From positions 1 to 64,000 of the forward strand of contig JAQBZH010000009.1 in NCBI GenBank assembly GCA_027622005.1: a stretch of DNA of 64,000 nucleotides. Reading direction: 5' to 3'. Every line of letters starts with the position of its first letter. Position 1 is the first letter of the stretch. Origin of the DNA: Bacteroidota bacterium (GTDB taxonomy: Bacteria; Bacteroidota; Rhodothermia; Rhodothermales; UBA10348). Below, piece after piece: positions 8,279 to 16,716 of this stretch. The notes under the pieces were generated by a model. It worked only from the letters and a program-made list of their open reading frames with translations. It was not told the DNA's origin and did no database searches. The translations under genes and the position numbers were made by a program.

Positions 8279-9601
8279 TTATAAAATGGGTAGGCCGATC
8301 ATTTGGGGGATTTCGACGTGCCCATTGGCGTTTATCTTGCCCAATTGAACCAGTTCAACCAAACCTGTACGACTTTGGTCAAAAGTGGATTCCACTCGAA
8401 TATGATTATCAGTAAATCCTGTCATGTGTTGCCCCGATTGCTCTCTTTCCCATAAAACAGGCCGTTCCTGGCCTTCAAATCGGGAATAGAATGCTCCCTT
8501 TTTCTTTTCCGACAACAATCGAAGACGGCGATTGCGCTCCGTACGGACGCGCTTTTCGACAAAAGTGCCGCCCATAGCATCCAATCGATCCACCGCCACT
8601 GTTTCTGGACGTTCGGAGTACGTAAAAACGTGCAGATAACTTACCGGAAGTGATTCAATAAACGAGTAGGTGTTGTCGAACTGACCGTCGCCTTCGGCGG
8701 GGAATCCGACAATAACGTCTGCGCCGATCGCGGCATCAGGCATGAGGGAAAGGATTCGCTCGACACGTGTGCGATAATCCGCAGTTAAATATCGACGGCG
8801 CATTTTTCCCAGGACAAAATCATCACCACTTTGGAGGGGAAGGTGAAAATGTGGCATAAACGATCGGGAAACCCCAACAAAGTCGATCATTTCATCGGTA
8901 AGCAAATTGGGTTCGCAGGAGGAGATGCGAAATCGATCTATCCCTGTTACCGCATCCAGACTCCTCAGTAATTGAAGCAGGTCTTCGCCGCGTTCCTGCC
9001 CGAAAAGGCCAATATTCACGCCGGAAAGGATAATCTCTTTGTAGCCACCTAGAGCAATTTTCTCCGCCTGTGCTACCAGATCCGACACGAAGGCAGACCG
9101 ACTCTTACCTCTAGCTTTGGGGATTGTGCAGAACGAGCACGCGTAATCGCAGCCATCCTGCACCTTTAAGAAAGCCCTGGTTCGCTCCGATGCCGAAATA
9201 GCGGGGCCAAACTCGGTCACATCATCAATACAAGAGACATCGACCTGGGTCTTTTCTTTTTTCGAAAAGGCATCTATGTACCTAAAAACATCAAATTTTT
9301 CATTGGCGCCCAGTACCACATCTACCCCTGGAATGCTTGCGATCTGCTCCGGGCGAAGCTGCGCAAAACAACCTGTCACGATAACGCAAGCCTCGTTGTT
9401 GGCCCGGAGTGCTTTTCGAATGGCCTGACGGCACTTCCGATCCGCTTCCTCGGTGACCGTACACGTATTGAGGACAACGACATCCGCCGAGTTTCCAAAC
9501 GGCACCACTTCGAAGTTATGTGCTTTGAATTGGCCAGCAATGGTTCCTGTTTCTGCAAAATTAAGCTTGCAGCCCAGGGTATGAAATGAAACACTTGGCA
9601 C
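8279..9601 (-). CDS. mtaB: tRNA t6A37 methylthiotransferase
   Basis: This is a 440-residue radical-SAM methylthiotransferase of the MiaB/MtaB/RimO family. The N-terminal domain carries the auxiliary-cluster cysteines Cys11 (TLGCKLN), Cys47 (LNTCTVT) and Cys78 (VTGCFAQ). The radical-SAM motif is Cys151-x3-Cys155-x2-Cys158 (CDYACSFC), and a TRAM-like domain ends the protein (about 375-440). The TLGCKLN start and overall length fit MtaB, which converts t6A37 to ms2t6A37 in tRNA, better than MiaB (usually longer) or RimO. It is divergent from psd, with about 195 bp between the two starts. Confidence 0.92.
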   Translation of the reverse strand: MPSVSFHTLGCKLNFAETGTIAGQFKAHNFEVVPFGNSADVVVLNTCTVTEEADRKCRQAIRKALRANNEACVIVTGCFAQLRPEQIASIPGVDVVLGANEKFDVFRYIDAFSKKEKTQVDVSCIDDVTEFGPAISASERTRAFLKVQDGCDYACSFCTIPKARGKSRSAFVSDLVAQAEKIALGGYKEIILSGVNIGLFGQERGEDLLQLLRSLDAVTGIDRFRISSCEPNLLTDEMIDFVGVSRSFMPHFHLPLQSGDDFVLGKMRRRYLTADYRTRVERILSLMPDAAIGADVIVGFPAEGDGQFDNTYSFIESLPVSYLHVFTYSERPETVAVDRLDAMGGTFVEKRVRTERNRRLRLLSEKKKGAFYSRFEGQERPVLWEREQSGQHMTGFTDNHIRVESTFDQSRTGLVELVQLGKINANGHVEIPQMIGLPIL

Positions 9602-9796
9602 GATAGATCAGAAAATATGCAATCGAAAAACGATGGCCACGCTTGCTTTGATCGCCAAAAAAGCCTTAGAAACCGAGGTCCTGATTAAAAATTGGACAGG
9701 AATGAGGAATCTTTTGCGTAGATAGGGCAGCAATCGAACGTAAATGGTATTTTCGTGTTTCCCCGATTCAATTATGCTGTAGGTCAGCCGGATTCT

Positions 9797-10459
9797 ATGT
9801 TTGCAAAAGAAGGTTACGCTTTAATCGCAGGTTCTGCATTTATTGCTTTAGTCCTTGGAGGTCTAGGGTGGCGGTACGGCGGCCCGATTGGCATTATAAT
9901 GATGATCTTCGGGGTTTTGGTTCTCGGCTTCACGTTGTATTTCTTCAGGGACCCAACCCGAATCATTCCCTCCGTCCCTTCAAACACGATTATGTCCCCG
10001 GCAGATGGTAAGGTGTTGCTCATTGACGAAATCGAAGAGCCGCTTTATTTCCATGGACCCGCGTTGAAAATCTCCATTTTTCTTTCGCCCTTAAACGTCC
10101 ACGTAAACCGAATTCCGACCGACGGCGTCATTGAATACGATGAGTATGTTTCGGGTGAATATTTAGTCGCGTGGCACGAAAAAGCGAGTGAACTGAACGA
10201 ACGCTCCCAATTGGGCCTCATGCATCCCTCGGGCCATAAAGTGTTGTTCAAGCAGATCGCGGGGGCGGTAGCCAGACGTATTGTTTATCACGTTTCGGTC
10301 GGGGATTCCGTTAAACTTGGGGAACGATTTGGGATCGTAAAGTTTGGATCTAGAATGGATGTGATTATTCCGAGAGGGTCACAGATTTCTGTGGCGATCG
10401 GGGATAAAGTGACGGGTGGACAAACGATTCTTGGATATCTTCCGGAGCCTGTTAATTAG
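9797..10459 (+). CDS. psd: Phosphatidylserine decarboxylase
   Basis: The protein (221 residues from the ATG at 9797; an in-frame GTG at 9755 would add 14) is of the short PSD-A type. The start MFAKEGY fits the family better than the GTG form. Two hydrophobic segments (about 8-45) anchor it to the inner membrane. The catalytic part contains SPADGKV, LSPLNVHVNRIP and the self-cleavage site KFGSRMDV, where Gly-Ser is cut to give the pyruvoyl group. It makes phosphatidylethanolamine from the product of pssA, which follows after 6 bp. Confidence 0.94.
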   Translation: MFAKEGYALIAGSAFIALVLGGLGWRYGGPIGIIMMIFGVLVLGFTLYFFRDPTRIIPSVPSNTIMSPADGKVLLIDEIEEPLYFHGPALKISIFLSPLNVHVNRIPTDGVIEYDEYVSGEYLVAWHEKASELNERSQLGLMHPSGHKVLFKQIAGAVARRIVYHVSVGDSVKLGERFGIVKFGSRMDVIIPRGSQISVAIGDKVTGGQTILGYLPEPVN

Positions 10460-10465
10460 AGTATT

Positions 10466-11341
10466 ATGCTGCGATCCAAGAAGAAAAAACCGCGCCCAGG
10501 GCTTAAACAACGTCGATTCCGCCAGCGTTTAATAACGTATCGTGAGTCGAAAGGGCCTCGCTTGCCTCGCAAAATACCAAGAGCAGCCGTCCCGTCGTTT
10601 TTCACATTAATGAATCTGTTTTGTGGATTCTTGTCTTTGATTCAGGTGTTGGAAGGCCGATTTGAGTACGCTGGGTGGTTGATTCTTTTAGCCAGTTTTT
10701 TCGATGTGCTCGACGGGATGATGGCCCGGCTTACCAACGGCACGAGTTTGTTCGGCATGGAGTTAGACAGTTTGTGCGATGTCGTTTCTTTTGGGGTGGC
10801 GCCATCGTTTTTAATTTATGCTTTCGGATTACACGAATATGGAACGCCTGGAATCATTGTTGCGTCGTTGCCAGCGGTGGCAGGTGCCATCCGTCTGGCC
10901 CGATTTAATGTAAATTATGAAGGGGAAAAAAAGGACTCGTTTGCTGGTCTGCCTATCCCGGTCTCGGCTGTAGCAATCGCGGCCATCATTCTTAACCCTG
11001 AGATCATAGCCAATCTGACAAATAACAGCGGGGATATGTCCGTAATTCTACTGGCGGTCGTGGTTCTGTCCGGTTTAATGGTTTCCAATGTGCCGTTCGA
11101 TTCTGTTCCAAAGCCTTCCATGGAATACATCAGAAAGCGCCCGCTCAAATTTATTATTTACTTTTCCGGGTTCTTGATAACCGTCATTTTCAGAGAAATA
11201 GGTCTTTTGACGGTCATTTCGATCTATCTCGTAGGAAGTTTGGTGCTCGCCTTTGCTGCCTTTTTAAAAGCCGTTCGAGACACAGAATTGACGGATGTCG
11301 ATCTTGAAGAAGAGGCAACAGCAAAGTCAGAGGAGCGTTAG
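10466..11341 (+). CDS. pssA: CDP-diacylglycerol-serine O-phosphatidyltransferase
   Basis: This integral membrane enzyme of about 291 residues makes phosphatidylserine from CDP-diacylglycerol and serine. The CDP-alcohol phosphatidyltransferase signature is complete: DVLDGMMAR...G-x3-D-x3-D (about residues 79-105, ending DSLCD). Several hydrophobic helices follow (up to about 265), and there is a basic N-terminal tail and an acidic C-terminal tail (DVDLEEEA). The 6-bp gap to psd puts both steps of phosphatidylethanolamine synthesis in one operon. Confidence 0.95.
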   Translation: MLRSKKKKPRPGLKQRRFRQRLITYRESKGPRLPRKIPRAAVPSFFTLMNLFCGFLSLIQVLEGRFEYAGWLILLASFFDVLDGMMARLTNGTSLFGMELDSLCDVVSFGVAPSFLIYAFGLHEYGTPGIIVASLPAVAGAIRLARFNVNYEGEKKDSFAGLPIPVSAVAIAAIILNPEIIANLTNNSGDMSVILLAVVVLSGLMVSNVPFDSVPKPSMEYIRKRPLKFIIYFSGFLITVIFREIGLLTVISIYLVGSLVLAFAAFLKAVRDTELTDVDLEEEATAKSEER

Positions 11342-11398
11342 GCCCAAACCCATCATCACCAGAATAAACGGAATCCAATCCTCAATAAGCCTTTAAGT

Positions 11399-11656
11399 AT
11401 GTTCAAAGCTAATATTACAATCACTCTCAGGACTTCCATTCTCGATCCGCAGGGAAAAGCGACCGGGCATGCCCTTGGTGAACTGGGTTATAAAGCTGTC
11501 CAGTCAGTTAGAATTGGTAAATATGTGGAGTTGGAAATTGATGCGCCTACTCATGCCGAGGCCGCTCTCGTAGCCAAAAGCGCCTGTCAAGACCTATTGG
11601 CCAATTCCGTAATGGAAGATTATCACGTCGAAATACAAGAGTTAGTTGCGAACTGA
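11399..11656 (+). CDS. purS: Phosphoribosylformylglycinamidine synthase subunit PurS
   Basis: An 85-residue protein of the PurS family, which bridges PurQ and the small form of PurL in FGAM synthase (fourth step of purine synthesis). Typical features are the beta-strand start FKANITITLRTSILDPQG, LGELGYKAVQSVRIGKYVELEI and the final strand YHVEIQEL. purQ and purL are not in the window. Its presence predicts that this organism uses a three-part FGAM synthase. The stop is separated from the clpS start by a single base, so translation is probably coupled. Confidence 0.93.
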   Translation: MFKANITITLRTSILDPQGKATGHALGELGYKAVQSVRIGKYVELEIDAPTHAEAALVAKSACQDLLANSVMEDYHVEIQELVAN

Positions 11657-11657
11657 A

Positions 11658-11978
11658 ATGGTATGGATTTTTGAGCCACTGACTGTGGCAGCAACTCAAA
11701 GCGATTTCGGTACAAAAGAAAGCACATCGCACGATGTGCTGGTTGAAGTCGACACATTGTGGGGAGTCGATCTTTACAACGACGAAATACATACCTTTGA
11801 AGAAGTCATTTCTCAGTTAATCAAGGCTATTTCCTGCTCTCATGGTCGGGCCGAAGACCTCGCATGGACGGTACACAGAGAGGGTATCGCGCACGTCTTC
11901 GACGGAGAATTTGAAGACTGCCTCCGGGTGTCAGGCGTTCTTGGCGAAATCGGGCTGATGACGCAGATCAGGGGATAG
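11658..11978 (+). CDS. clpS: ATP-dependent Clp protease adaptor ClpS
   Basis: About 106 residues from the ATG at 11658, one base after the purS stop; an upstream in-frame TTG at 11646 would overlap purS. The core matches ClpS: VDLYNDEIHTFEEVISQLIKA (NDE at the N-degron pocket), A-x-x-L-A-W-TVHREG with the conserved His that contacts ClpA/C, and the closing helix and strand LGEIGLMTQI. It delivers N-end-rule substrates to the Clp unfoldase. The N-terminal 25 residues are a flexible arm, as in the family. Confidence 0.9.
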   Translation: MVWIFEPLTVAATQSDFGTKESTSHDVLVEVDTLWGVDLYNDEIHTFEEVISQLIKAISCSHGRAEDLAWTVHREGIAHVFDGEFEDCLRVSGVLGEIGLMTQIRG

Positions 11979-12286
11979 GAGCCCCAGCTAGGGAAATCCC
12001 CCTTCCTGAAGCCCATCGTATACAGATGTGAGTCTTTTGAGCGGAAAATTGTGCACTCACGTGGCAAGTATTGCGTATTTATGGTCCATGGTGTGACGAT
12101 AATGGTCTACTATAACCTAAAATAACCGTAGATTTTACCGATTTTGGACCTGATTAGCGTTAAATGGGGCGAAAAGAACCCCACAGGGGTTAAAAAGGGA
12201 CAATACAACGATAAAAAGGGATAATCATGGCACAGATGTTGGATTCAAGGTGGTTAACCGACAACCAAGACACTGGGGAACACCAC
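11979..12286. other. Intergenic region before the rlpA-like gene
   Basis: No gene is seen in this stretch of about 300 bp. It contains a perfect small hairpin AACCCC-ACA-GGGGTT (12177-12191) followed by an A-rich stretch rather than a T-run, so it is not a plus-strand terminator. AT-rich blocks near 12105-12140 could be the promoter of the downstream gene. Confidence 0.4.
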
Positions 12287-13078
12287 ATGATTATCACGAC
12301 AAGACAGTTTTTATCCTCGATTTGGCTATTAATCGCCTTGATTGTAGCCACGTTGTTGGCGGTAGCGCTACCCGGCACAGCCAATGCTCAAAAAACGGCG
12401 GCTCCTGAGTTTATTGCCGAAGGAATTGCCAGCTACTATAATCTTAATTTGCATGGCGCTAAAACCACTTCTGGAGAACGATATGACCATACTGCGTTAA
12501 CGGCAGCCCATGCGACGCTTCCGCTTAACTCTATGGTTAAAGTGACCAGCATTGAGAACAACTTGTTCGTGATCGTCCGCATCAACGATCGGATGAAAAA
12601 TGACCCGAAACGAATCATTGACCTCTCGGGCGCGGCAGCGCAGACAATTGGCCTATTTGAAGCAGGCATTACGGCAGTAAAACTGACTCTCATGGAAGGT
12701 GAGCAATTATCACTCAAACCTAACGCCAATCCTGTCGACCGGGTATCCAAAGCTTCAACTTCCAAGACCCAACCCAAAGTCGAATCTACAAAACCTCCCG
12801 GCGAACCGGCCCGTAAAGTCTCTGCTTCTACAAACGAGGGTTCTGGATCCTTAAAGCCAGCCTACACTTTGCAAATAGGGTCTTTTAGTACTCATGGCGG
12901 CGCTGAAAATCTAGCGAAGAATTATCCTGAAGCCTGGATCGATCGGATACAGAGCCAGAGCGAATTGTCTTTTCGCGTGTATTACGGCCGTTTTTCGGAC
13001 GAAAAACAAGCCCGGGTGGCGCAAAACGCGCTTTGGACCAAGGGACAAGACAGTTTCCTTCGAAAAGTTGGTGCTTGA
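12287..13078 (+). CDS. rlpA: RlpA-like septal-ring protein with SPOR domain
   Basis: About 263 residues from the ATG at 12287, which has GGGGAA upstream and gives a good signal peptide ending TANAQ; an ATG at 12227 would add 20 residues in front of it. There is no lipobox, unlike E. coli RlpA. A double-psi beta-barrel domain (about 40-135: GIASYYNLNLHGAKTTSGERYD, VRINDR, IDLSGAAAQTIGL) is the RlpA lytic-transglycosylase/endoglucanase-like fold. A low-complexity linker then leads to a C-terminal SPOR domain (about 190-262, YTLQIGSFSTHGGAENLA) that binds denuded septal peptidoglycan. It probably acts in septal wall remodelling. Confidence 0.9.
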   Translation: MIITTRQFLSSIWLLIALIVATLLAVALPGTANAQKTAAPEFIAEGIASYYNLNLHGAKTTSGERYDHTALTAAHATLPLNSMVKVTSIENNLFVIVRINDRMKNDPKRIIDLSGAAAQTIGLFEAGITAVKLTLMEGEQLSLKPNANPVDRVSKASTSKTQPKVESTKPPGEPARKVSASTNEGSGSLKPAYTLQIGSFSTHGGAENLAKNYPEAWIDRIQSQSELSFRVYYGRFSDEKQARVAQNALWTKGQDSFLRKVGA

Positions 13079-13118
13079 TCGTTGATGCTGGTTTCGTGGG
13101 ATGGTTATATTGCCTTCC

Positions 13119-13736
13119 ATGGCAGATCCCAACGACGCATATTTGGTGTTAGGTTCGCGGTCAAACGCGGAGATCAAGGAAAAAGGATCTAGGTTCGTGG
13201 CATTTGCGATCCCCGTTTCTTCGGCTGAGGAAGCCGAAGCGGAATTGGCAGCGATCAAAAAACGCGATTACGACGCAACCCATCATTGCAGTGCTTTCCG
13301 AATTGGCGTTCAGGGTTCCGAGTTTCGGTATAGTGATGATGGTGAGCCAAGTTCATCGGCTGGATTGCCCATCTTTAGGCAAATTGAAGGTCGGTCACTC
13401 ACCAACGCTTTGGTAGTCGTAGTTCGATATTACGGCGGGACTAAACTGGGCACGGGCGGGCTGGTTCGAGCCTACGGGGAGGCGGCATCGATAGCCCTCG
13501 ATTTGGCTAAAATTGATGAAATTATCCCCCGAACAAAGGTCGAAATTGAATTTGCTTACGATGACACTTCGGGCGCGATGCACGTGGTTCAACAGTTTGA
13601 CACCGTCATTGATGAAACCAACTATTCTGAGATCACTCGTTTGAAGTTGGGGGTTCGCACAACCCAGGTAGAAGCGTTTGAATCAACCTATATCGAAGTG
13701 CTTTCAGGACGAGGGGTGGTTCGGATTATCTACTAG
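13119..13736 (+). CDS. YigZ/IMPACT family protein (UPF0029)
   Basis: About 205 residues from the ATG at 13119; an ATG at 13101 adds six residues and cannot be excluded. The N-terminal IMPACT domain shows the family signature: KEKGSRFVAFAIPVSS, ATHHCSAFRIG, YSDDGEPSSSAGLPI and VVVRYYGGTKLGTGGLVRAYG. The C-terminal part (about 135-205) fits the DUF1949 domain. Its biochemical role in bacteria is unsettled. It converges on rnhA, with about 55 bp between the stops. Confidence 0.93.
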   Translation: MADPNDAYLVLGSRSNAEIKEKGSRFVAFAIPVSSAEEAEAELAAIKKRDYDATHHCSAFRIGVQGSEFRYSDDGEPSSSAGLPIFRQIEGRSLTNALVVVVRYYGGTKLGTGGLVRAYGEAASIALDLAKIDEIIPRTKVEIEFAYDDTSGAMHVVQQFDTVIDETNYSEITRLKLGVRTTQVEAFESTYIEVLSGRGVVRIIY

Positions 13737-13791
13737 TAAAACCACCTTTTATTGGCCCTCCATGGTCAACAAAACGTCAAAGACCGGCGGT

Positions 13792-14232
13792 CTATCGCAG
13801 TTTGATCGCTTCAACCGCCAACCGATCAACCCGATTGTTAAACTCGTCGGTTGAGTGTCCTTTCACCTTAACAAAAGTTACTTGGTGTCGGTCCATCTGT
13901 TTGAGCAGCTCCTCCCACAAATCTTGGTTCTTGACGGGCTTTTTGTCTGCGGTTTTCCACCCTCGCTTGACCCACCCTTCAATCCAATTTTCGTTGAAAG
14001 CGTTGGCTACATACGAACTGTCAGTATGGACTGCCACAAGGCACTTTTCTTTTAGCACACGAAGTGATTCCACGACGGCAGCCAATTCCATTCGGTTGTT
14101 TGTGGTGTGCGCTTCATAGCCGGTTATGACGCGCTCCTTATCTCCATACATTAACAGTGCCGCCCAACCACCCGGTCCAGGGTTGCCGCTACAGGCGCCG
14201 TCGGTGTAAATAGTTACATTTTTCAAAGGCAT
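13792..14232 (-). CDS. rnhA: Ribonuclease HI
   Basis: A 146-residue single-domain enzyme that cuts the RNA strand of RNA-DNA hybrids. The DEDD residues are visible: Asp11 (YTDGACSGNPGPGGWA), Glu in NNRMELAAV, Asp in VHTDSSYV and Asp in NNRVDRLA. The usual handle region (GWVKRGWKTADKKPVKNQDLWEEL) is present. The length equals that of typical bacterial RNase HI. Confidence 0.96.
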   Translation of the reverse strand: MPLKNVTIYTDGACSGNPGPGGWAALLMYGDKERVITGYEAHTTNNRMELAAVVESLRVLKEKCLVAVHTDSSYVANAFNENWIEGWVKRGWKTADKKPVKNQDLWEELLKQMDRHQVTFVKVKGHSTDEFNNRVDRLAVEAIKLR

Positions 14233-14331
14233 GGGTCAGTAGGGAGCCGGATGGGTTGATGAAGCGTATACAGATGCTAAAATCCTTGTAAGATAGCTAG
14301 CACGAACGAGTGCATAGATGAAAAGATCAAT

Positions 14332-15351
14332 ATGAAGTTTGTCGATTACGTAACCATTAGTGTTAGAAGTGGAAAAGGAGGGGCTGGATCGGTTTCTTTT
14401 CGTCGAGCAAAATTTGAGCCTAAGGGTGGTCCAAACGGCGGAAATGGCGGCATAGGAGGCTCAGTATCGTTAGTAGCTGACCCACAACTATACACCCTGT
14501 TGGACCACCGATACAACCGACACCACTTTGCGGAAAACGGTTATAACGGTCAGGGAGCCAGTAAATCGGGAAAAGACGGTCTAAATATTATACTTCGAGT
14601 GCCGGTCGGTACCGTAGTGAAAGACACGGACACCGACGAGTTGATCGGTGAACTTATTTCGCCCGGTCAAACGCTCGATCTGGCGGTTGGTGGTCGAGGG
14701 GGGAAGGGAAACGAGTTTTTTAAATCGTCAACCCATCAGTCTCCCAGGCACGCCCAACCTGGAGAGCCTGGCGTCGAACGCAATATCACATTTGAATTGA
14801 AATTACTGGCTGATGTAGGGCTTGTTGGCTTTCCAAATGCCGGAAAAAGTACTTTGGTCGCCAGTATTTCGGCGGCACGACCAAAAATCGCTGATTATCC
14901 TTTTACGACCTTAGAACCCTCCTTGGGGGTCGTTTCGGTTGATAATTACCAGTCTTTTGTGATTGCAGACATCCCTGGAATTATTGAAGGTGCGCATGAA
15001 GGAAAAGGACTCGGCATTCAGTTTTTAAAGCATATCGAGCGCAATGCCGTTCTGCTGTTTTTAATTCCGGTCGATTCCCAAACCGTTGGGGCGGACTATG
15101 CCACACTACTGGGAGAATTGGAGGCTTTTGACGAGAGGATGCTTGAAAAGCCTCGCATGGTTGGATTTTCCAAACTCGACCTTCTAGCACCGGAAGACCG
15201 AGTTAAGTGGGAAAAAAAGGCCCGGAAGGCCATTCCAGCGGATATTCCGACGATGGCATTTTCCTCTGTAGCCCATCTGAATCTCGACGAGATGAAAAGG
15301 GAATTGTGGAATCACGTAATTGAGTCAAAATCGTTTGGAGAAGGCTTCTAA
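14332..15351 (+). CDS. obg: Obg-type GTPase
   Basis: The 339-residue protein starts with the glycine-rich Obg fold (about 1-158: GGAGSVSFRRAKFEPKGGPNGG). A GTPase domain follows, with G1 GFPNAGKST, G2 DYPFTT, G3 DIPGIIEGA and a G4 that reads SKLD in place of NKxD, a variant I believe also occurs elsewhere in Bacteroidota. It acts in late assembly of the 50S ribosomal subunit. There is no extra C-terminal domain. The dprA gene that follows overlaps its end by about 32 bp in another frame. Confidence 0.96.
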   Translation: MKFVDYVTISVRSGKGGAGSVSFRRAKFEPKGGPNGGNGGIGGSVSLVADPQLYTLLDHRYNRHHFAENGYNGQGASKSGKDGLNIILRVPVGTVVKDTDTDELIGELISPGQTLDLAVGGRGGKGNEFFKSSTHQSPRHAQPGEPGVERNITFELKLLADVGLVGFPNAGKSTLVASISAARPKIADYPFTTLEPSLGVVSVDNYQSFVIADIPGIIEGAHEGKGLGIQFLKHIERNAVLLFLIPVDSQTVGADYATLLGELEAFDERMLEKPRMVGFSKLDLLAPEDRVKWEKKARKAIPADIPTMAFSSVAHLNLDEMKRELWNHVIESKSFGEGF

Positions 15352-16492
15352 ACACGAGTGGGCAGCTCGGTTTGCGCTGGATTCGATACCGAGAATTGGG
15401 TGTCGGCTCCAAAAACGATTATTGGACGTTTATGGCTCGGCGGAGGCTGTTTTGGAAGCCAGTCGTGGGACGAATTTGACCGTGGCTGGTGTGGGAGAGC
15501 AGAAAATTGGCTTCCTTAGAAAGATAGAGGCAGACCGCCCTGTTCTGGTCAAACGTTTGTCCACCCATCTAAAAACGGATTCGGTTGATGACGCTTTGGG
15601 TTCTATGATCGGTTATTCAGATCGGGCCTATCCTACTGTACTAAAGGAAATTGACGACCCACCTCCGTTTTTGTGGTACCGAGGAGATTTGGATTGCCTG
15701 ACAGCGCCGTGCGTAGCGGTAGTCGGAACTCGAAGGGCCTCGGCATACGGTAAACGGACGGCACATCGATTGGGTTATGCATTGGCTTCGGCCGGCATCA
15801 CGATTGTAAGCGGATTGGCTTATGGAATCGACAAAGCCGCCCACGAAGGTGCGTTGGATGCCGGGGGACAAACAGTTGCGGTGCTAGGCAGCGGTTTAAA
15901 CCAGATTTATCCTAGAGGACACCGCGCGCTGGCCCTGAAAATCGAGGCATCGGGGTGCTTACTTTCAGAGTTTAGACCCGATACTCTGCCCGATCCGAAG
16001 AACTTTCCTCAACGGAATCGGATTATTAGCGGCCTTTCGAAGGCGACCATTGTAGTTGAAGCGTTTGAAAAAGCCGGTGCTTTGATAACGGCAAACCTGT
16101 GTATTGACCAGAAAAGGGACCTATATGCCGTTCCCGGCCGAATAGACGAGGAAACTTCTTCGGGTACGAACGCGCTTTTGGCGAGCAGTGCAGCGCAAGC
16201 ATTGTGCAGCGCAAACCAAGTTCTGATCGATTTAGGCCTTTATGGTAAACCGATACCCGGAATTTATACTGAAGGCGAGTCGCCTTCGTTTGTCCTACGT
16301 TCGAAAATGGAGCAAGATATATTAGACACGCTCCGCTCCCGCTCGCGCCACATCGATGATCTGGAAGAGGCGCTCGAGTTTCCAGGGCCGGACCTGTGGT
16401 CTACCATTTTAAAACTAGAATGTGATGGAGAAATTCGGGCGATTGAGGGAAATCGATATGAACGAGTAATTAGGACGCATTTTACGGAATGA
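15320..16492 (+). CDS. dprA: DNA-processing protein DprA
   Basis: About 390 residues if translation starts at the TTG at 15320, inside the obg end; a later unconventional start is possible. The N-terminal part is helix-hairpin-helix-like (SIPRIGCRLQKRLLDVYGSAEAVL). The Rossmann-like DNA-binding core shows CVAVVGTRRASAYGK, VSGLAYGIDKAAHEGAL, VAVLGSGLNQIYPRGH and FPQRNRIISGLSKATIVVEA. A C-terminal winged helix (about 325-385) follows. DprA loads RecA on incoming single-stranded DNA in natural transformation. A TfoX-C protein is encoded at 39960-40304, but no uptake genes are in this window. Confidence 0.95.
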   Translation: MSQNRLEKASKHEWAARFALDSIPRIGCRLQKRLLDVYGSAEAVLEASRGTNLTVAGVGEQKIGFLRKIEADRPVLVKRLSTHLKTDSVDDALGSMIGYSDRAYPTVLKEIDDPPPFLWYRGDLDCLTAPCVAVVGTRRASAYGKRTAHRLGYALASAGITIVSGLAYGIDKAAHEGALDAGGQTVAVLGSGLNQIYPRGHRALALKIEASGCLLSEFRPDTLPDPKNFPQRNRIISGLSKATIVVEAFEKAGALITANLCIDQKRDLYAVPGRIDEETSSGTNALLASSAAQALCSANQVLIDLGLYGKPIPGIYTEGESPSFVLRSKMEQDILDTLRSRSRHIDDLEEALEFPGPDLWSTILKLECDGEIRAIEGNRYERVIRTHFTE

Positions 16493-16716
16493 TTGGCGCC
16501 TGAGAGTTTCAAACCGACTCTCGAAGCCCCGCAAAGTGACCTTTACATTTGAGCCGTCAAAATCTCGTCGCGAATTCGCATCAACGAAGTCCTTATTTGT
16601 GTAGGTTTAGGGCTGGAGAATTCAAATAACGACTTCTGTCTTACCACGGCAGGAACCACGACTATCCTGCCCAAGAATGGGAGTACCAGGTGGCGGAATG
16701 AGATGACTAGGGAAAT
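16493..16716. other. Short intergenic region
   Basis: No recognised gene lies in this 224-bp stretch. A minus-strand frame of about 45 codons (16682-16543, TTG start) could encode a small protein ending RIRDEILTAQM. Without a convincing start or relatives it is not called. Confidence 0.3.

Noticed and set aside
12177-12191. Perfect AACCCC/GGGGTT hairpin as terminator of clpS
   Set aside because: Only a 6-bp stem with no T-run on the plus strand and 200 bp from the clpS stop.
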